A DNA stretch of 7,242 bases, taken from NCBI GenBank assembly GCA_016183145.1, contig JACPFE010000722.1:1-7242 (forward strand), in the 5' to 3' direction. Positions 5,662-7,242 of the stretch are shown piece by piece. The stretch is from Deltaproteobacteria bacterium. Lineage in GTDB: Bacteria > Desulfobacterota > Binatia > UBA9968. The translations under genes and the position numbers were made by a program. Each line of letters begins with the position of its first letter. The first letter of the stretch is position 1. The notes beneath the pieces are model-generated. The model made no database searches. It was not told where the DNA came from and saw nothing but the letters and a program-made list of their open reading frames with translations.

Positions 5662-6720
5662 TCACGACACGCTGCCGATCTGGCGCAGCGTCTTTAGGAC
5701 AAATTCGTCGAACGGCACCGCGGTGGCGGTGCGCAGGTAGTCGATTCCCCGGCTGGCGCAAACCGCCTCGATCGCGCTGAAATAACCCGCCAGCTCTTCC
5801 CGGTAGCGGCGCAGCAAATCCCCCTCCAGAAAGAACCGCCGTTCCCGTCCGCTTTCCACGTCGCTCAGCAGAATATCGCCCGCCAACTTCGGACTGATCT
5901 CCTGCTCATCGACGATATGAATGACCAAGAGCTGATATCTTTTGGTCGCAAGCTCCTCCAGGCCGGCGCGCCAGCCGGCCGGCTCGAATAAATCGCTGAC
6001 GATGACGACAAGGCCGGGATGAGGAAACAGCTTGGTAAAGGAATGGATCGCCGCGCGCAGATCGGTCTCCCCGCTACAGGTAAGCTTGCCCAGAAAGTCG
6101 AACAGATTGAGAATCTGCTTTCGTCCCCGCCCCAGCGTGAGCGGCGCGCGTAATGCGGTTGAAAAAGACGCGCCGCCGACTCGGTCCAAATTTTTCAGGC
6201 CGACGTAGCCCAGCGCCGCGGCGACCTTCTTGGCGTAATCGATTTTCGGCGGCGCTCCCTCGCCCATGGAGCGGCTGGTATCGACCAGCAGGTAAACGTT
6301 CATTTCCTCCTCAGCGGTAAAAACTTTCAGCAGCAGCCGCTCCAGGCGCCGGTAAACGTTCCAATCGACGTAGCGCAGATCGTCGCCCTTTTGATAGCGG
6401 CGGTAATCGGCGAATTCCAGGCTGAAGCCCTTGCGCGACGCCGGGTGCTCGCCCTTGGCCCCGGCCCAGCTCAAGCGTTTGGCGATCAGGCGCAGCCGCT
6501 CGAGCTTTTTGAGAAACTCGGTATCGAAAAAGGTCTCGGGTCTAGAGTCTAGAGTCTGGAGTTGGAGCCCTGCCTGTTGTTGCAATTTTCTCGCGCTAAC
6601 CTTCTCCTCCCGATCGGCGCGAGCGATCTTGGAGTGGCCGCCGCGAAGAAACTTCGAAACAGCCCCGGCGATCCGTTCGGGTTTCAACCCTAGACGCAAG
6701 ACTCTAGATTCTAGACTCAT
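5662..6720 (-). CDS. DUF58 (VWA-like) protein with an extra N-terminal segment
   Basis: A 352-residue soluble protein of the DUF58 family, which is encoded next to MoxR ATPases and carries a VWA-like fold. From the ATG at 6720-6718, the family core starts near residue 64 (FFDTEFLKKLERLRL). The signature follows: D105-Y-R, G112-D-D, then R-Y-V-D119-W-N121. The metal-site motif is D147-T-S149-R-S151, with T219-D220 and S242-D243 further on. Residues 2-61 match nothing expected in the family; they are Lys/Arg-rich and come from a repeat-bounded segment (see the repeat at 6540-6716). The start was chosen because AGGA, overlapping the moxR stop, lies 8 nt before this ATG. A TTG at 6747, inside moxR, would add nine residues but has no better support. 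A TTG at 6585 would trim the extension, but the GGAGGAG before it is too far away. The gene lies 10 nt after moxR and 3 nt before the large VWA gene. Likely cytoplasmic. Confidence 0.88.
   Translation of the reverse strand: MSLESRVLRLGLKPERIAGAVSKFLRGGHSKIARADREEKVSARKLQQQAGLQLQTLDSRPETFFDTEFLKKLERLRLIAKRLSWAGAKGEHPASRKGFSLEFADYRRYQKGDDLRYVDWNVYRRLERLLLKVFTAEEEMNVYLLVDTSRSMGEGAPPKIDYAKKVAAALGYVGLKNLDRVGGASFSTALRAPLTLGRGRKQILNLFDFLGKLTCSGETDLRAAIHSFTKLFPHPGLVVIVSDLFEPAGWRAGLEELATKRYQLLVIHIVDEQEISPKLAGDILLSDVESGRERRFFLEGDLLRRYREELAGYFSAIEAVCASRGIDYLRTATAVPFDEFVLKTLRQIGSVS
6540..6716. repeat. Inverted GTCTAGA-type heptamer arrays bounding a 177-bp in-frame insert
   Basis: The left arm, GTCTAGAGTCTAGAGTCT (6540-6557), is repeated in inverted orientation at 6699-6716 with 17 of 18 bases matching. 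Both arms extend as degenerate 7-bp units: TCTAGAG, TCTAGAG, TCTGGAG, TTGGAGC rightward from 6541, and GTCTAGA, ATCTAGA, GTCTTGC, GTCTAGG on the minus strand from 6716 leftward. The whole segment is 177 bp (59 codons) and lies entirely inside the 5' end of the DUF58 gene, directly after its ATG. It looks like a small non-autonomous palindromic element with no transposase of its own. Confidence 0.7.
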
Positions 6721-6730
6721 GACCCTTTTC
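6721..6730 (-). promoter_or_regulatory. Ribosome binding site that decides the DUF58 start
   Basis: The minus strand reads TAGGAAAAGGGTC before the ATG at 6720. The TAG is the moxR stop (6733-6731), and AGGA, overlapping it, sits 8 nt from the ATG. This favours the ATG over the TTG at 6747 within moxR and suggests re-initiation by ribosomes finishing moxR. Confidence 0.55.
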
Positions 6731-7242
6731 CTACGGAACTTCGGCAACGCGCTCTAACACCTCGGCGAGAATTTTTTCCGCGCCGATCCCCTCGGCGTCG
6801 GCTTCGAGATTGAGAATCAAGCGATGGCGCAGGCTCGGCGCTACCATCACGCGGATGTCTTCGAACGAAACATTGGGCCGCCCCGCCAAAAGCGCCCGCG
6901 CCTTGGCCGCCAGGATCAGGCTTTGCAAGCCTCGCGGGCTGGAGCCGTAGAGCACGAACTTCTGCGCCGATATGGCCCCGTTACCCTTCGCTTCCCCTGC
7001 GTGCGTGCCCATCACGATCCTGACCGCGTAGTCCTTGACAACGTCCGCCAGGGGCACTTCTCGGACCCACTGTCTGATCTGCATGATGCCCGCCGCGTCC
7101 AGCACCTCGCGCGGCGGGGCGGGCGGCGCGGCGGTGGTCAGATCGGCGATGCGGCCCAGCTCCTCGCGGTTGGGATACTGGAGCAGGAGCTTGAAAAAAA
7201 ACCGGTCCACCTGCGCCTCGGGCAGCGGATAGGTCCCTTCCA
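6731..7242 (-). CDS. MoxR-family AAA+ ATPase, C-terminal part (runs off right edge)
   Basis: MoxR ATPases are cytoplasmic hexameric AAA+ chaperones that act on VWA-domain partners encoded beside them. About 170 codons are visible. They open with EGTYPLPEAQVDRF, the MoxR segment after sensor 1 in which the Arg of DRF is the expected arginine finger. The helical lid follows: GSSPRG carries the sensor 2 arginine (about visible residue 103), then LLAGRPNVSFEDIRVMVAPSLRHRL, which matches the usual ALLxGRxxVxxEDV...LRHR ending of the family. The stop TAG is at 6733-6731. Walker A and B and the start lie outside the window to the right. A GTG at 7210 is an internal Val (DRF context), not a start. 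One small oddity is a short insert, MGTHAGEAKGNG, before the sensor 2 region. As first visible gene of the operon, its promoter is not in the window. Confidence 0.92.
   Translation of the reverse strand, partial: EGTYPLPEAQVDRFFFKLLLQYPNREELGRIADLTTAAPPAPPREVLDAAGIMQIRQWVREVPLADVVKDYAVRIVMGTHAGEAKGNGAISAQKFVLYGSSPRGLQSLILAAKARALLAGRPNVSFEDIRVMVAPSLRHRLILNLEADAEGIGAEKILAEVLERVAEVP

Noticed and set aside
6540..6716. Insertion sequence with transposase
   Set aside because: At 177 bp it is too short to encode a transposase; at most it is a non-autonomous palindromic element.
6718..6747. TTG at 6747 as the DUF58 start
   Set aside because: It lies inside moxR, is a rare start codon and has no clear Shine-Dalgarno, while the ATG at 6720 has AGGA 8 nt upstream.

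Overview
This is a GC-rich bacterial window with one rightward gene and three leftward genes that form a compact operon, plus the 5' end of a fourth leftward gene at the left edge. The proteins (Era, MoxR ATPase, DUF58, BatA-type VWA proteins) are bacterial. The intergenic DNA is packed with small palindromes and short-period repeats of a kind common in large, GC-rich, mostly uncultured Gram-negative genomes (deltaproteobacteria-like or neighbouring phyla). The sequence does not fix the lineage, so that placement is inference only.

Left part (1-1326). The first 35 codons of the GTPase Era run off the left edge on the minus strand. A divergent spacer (107-328) carries a probable near-leaderless era promoter and a C-rich/G-rich palindrome. 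The plus-strand gene at 329-907 encodes a small HExxH zinc metalloprotease-like protein whose C-terminus resembles a sliding-clamp-binding peptide. Positions 908-1326 hold no gene. They contain a mosaic of hairpins, one imperfect long palindrome and two different three-copy repeats of about 9 bp.

Right part (1327-7242, all minus strand). Transcription runs from a MoxR-family AAA+ ATPase (C-terminal part only), through a DUF58 protein, into a 1443-residue membrane protein. The junctions are tight: 10 nt between moxR and DUF58, 3 nt between DUF58 and the large gene. MoxR/DUF58/BatA clusters are a known ATPase-plus-VWA partnership linked to envelope stress and chaperone-like or metal-insertion roles, with the exact substrate usually unknown.

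Two things stand out. First, the 1443-residue protein looks like a fusion of two related BatA-like proteins: three VWA domains, all with intact metal-site motifs, two Ig-like plus Rossmann/GATase-like modules, and five membrane segments. Second, the DUF58 gene carries an N-terminal extension of about 60 residues. It is bounded by inverted arrays of a GTCTAGA-type heptamer. Removing the 177-bp segment between the outer arm ends rebuilds a normal DUF58 start in frame, which points to insertion of a small palindromic element.
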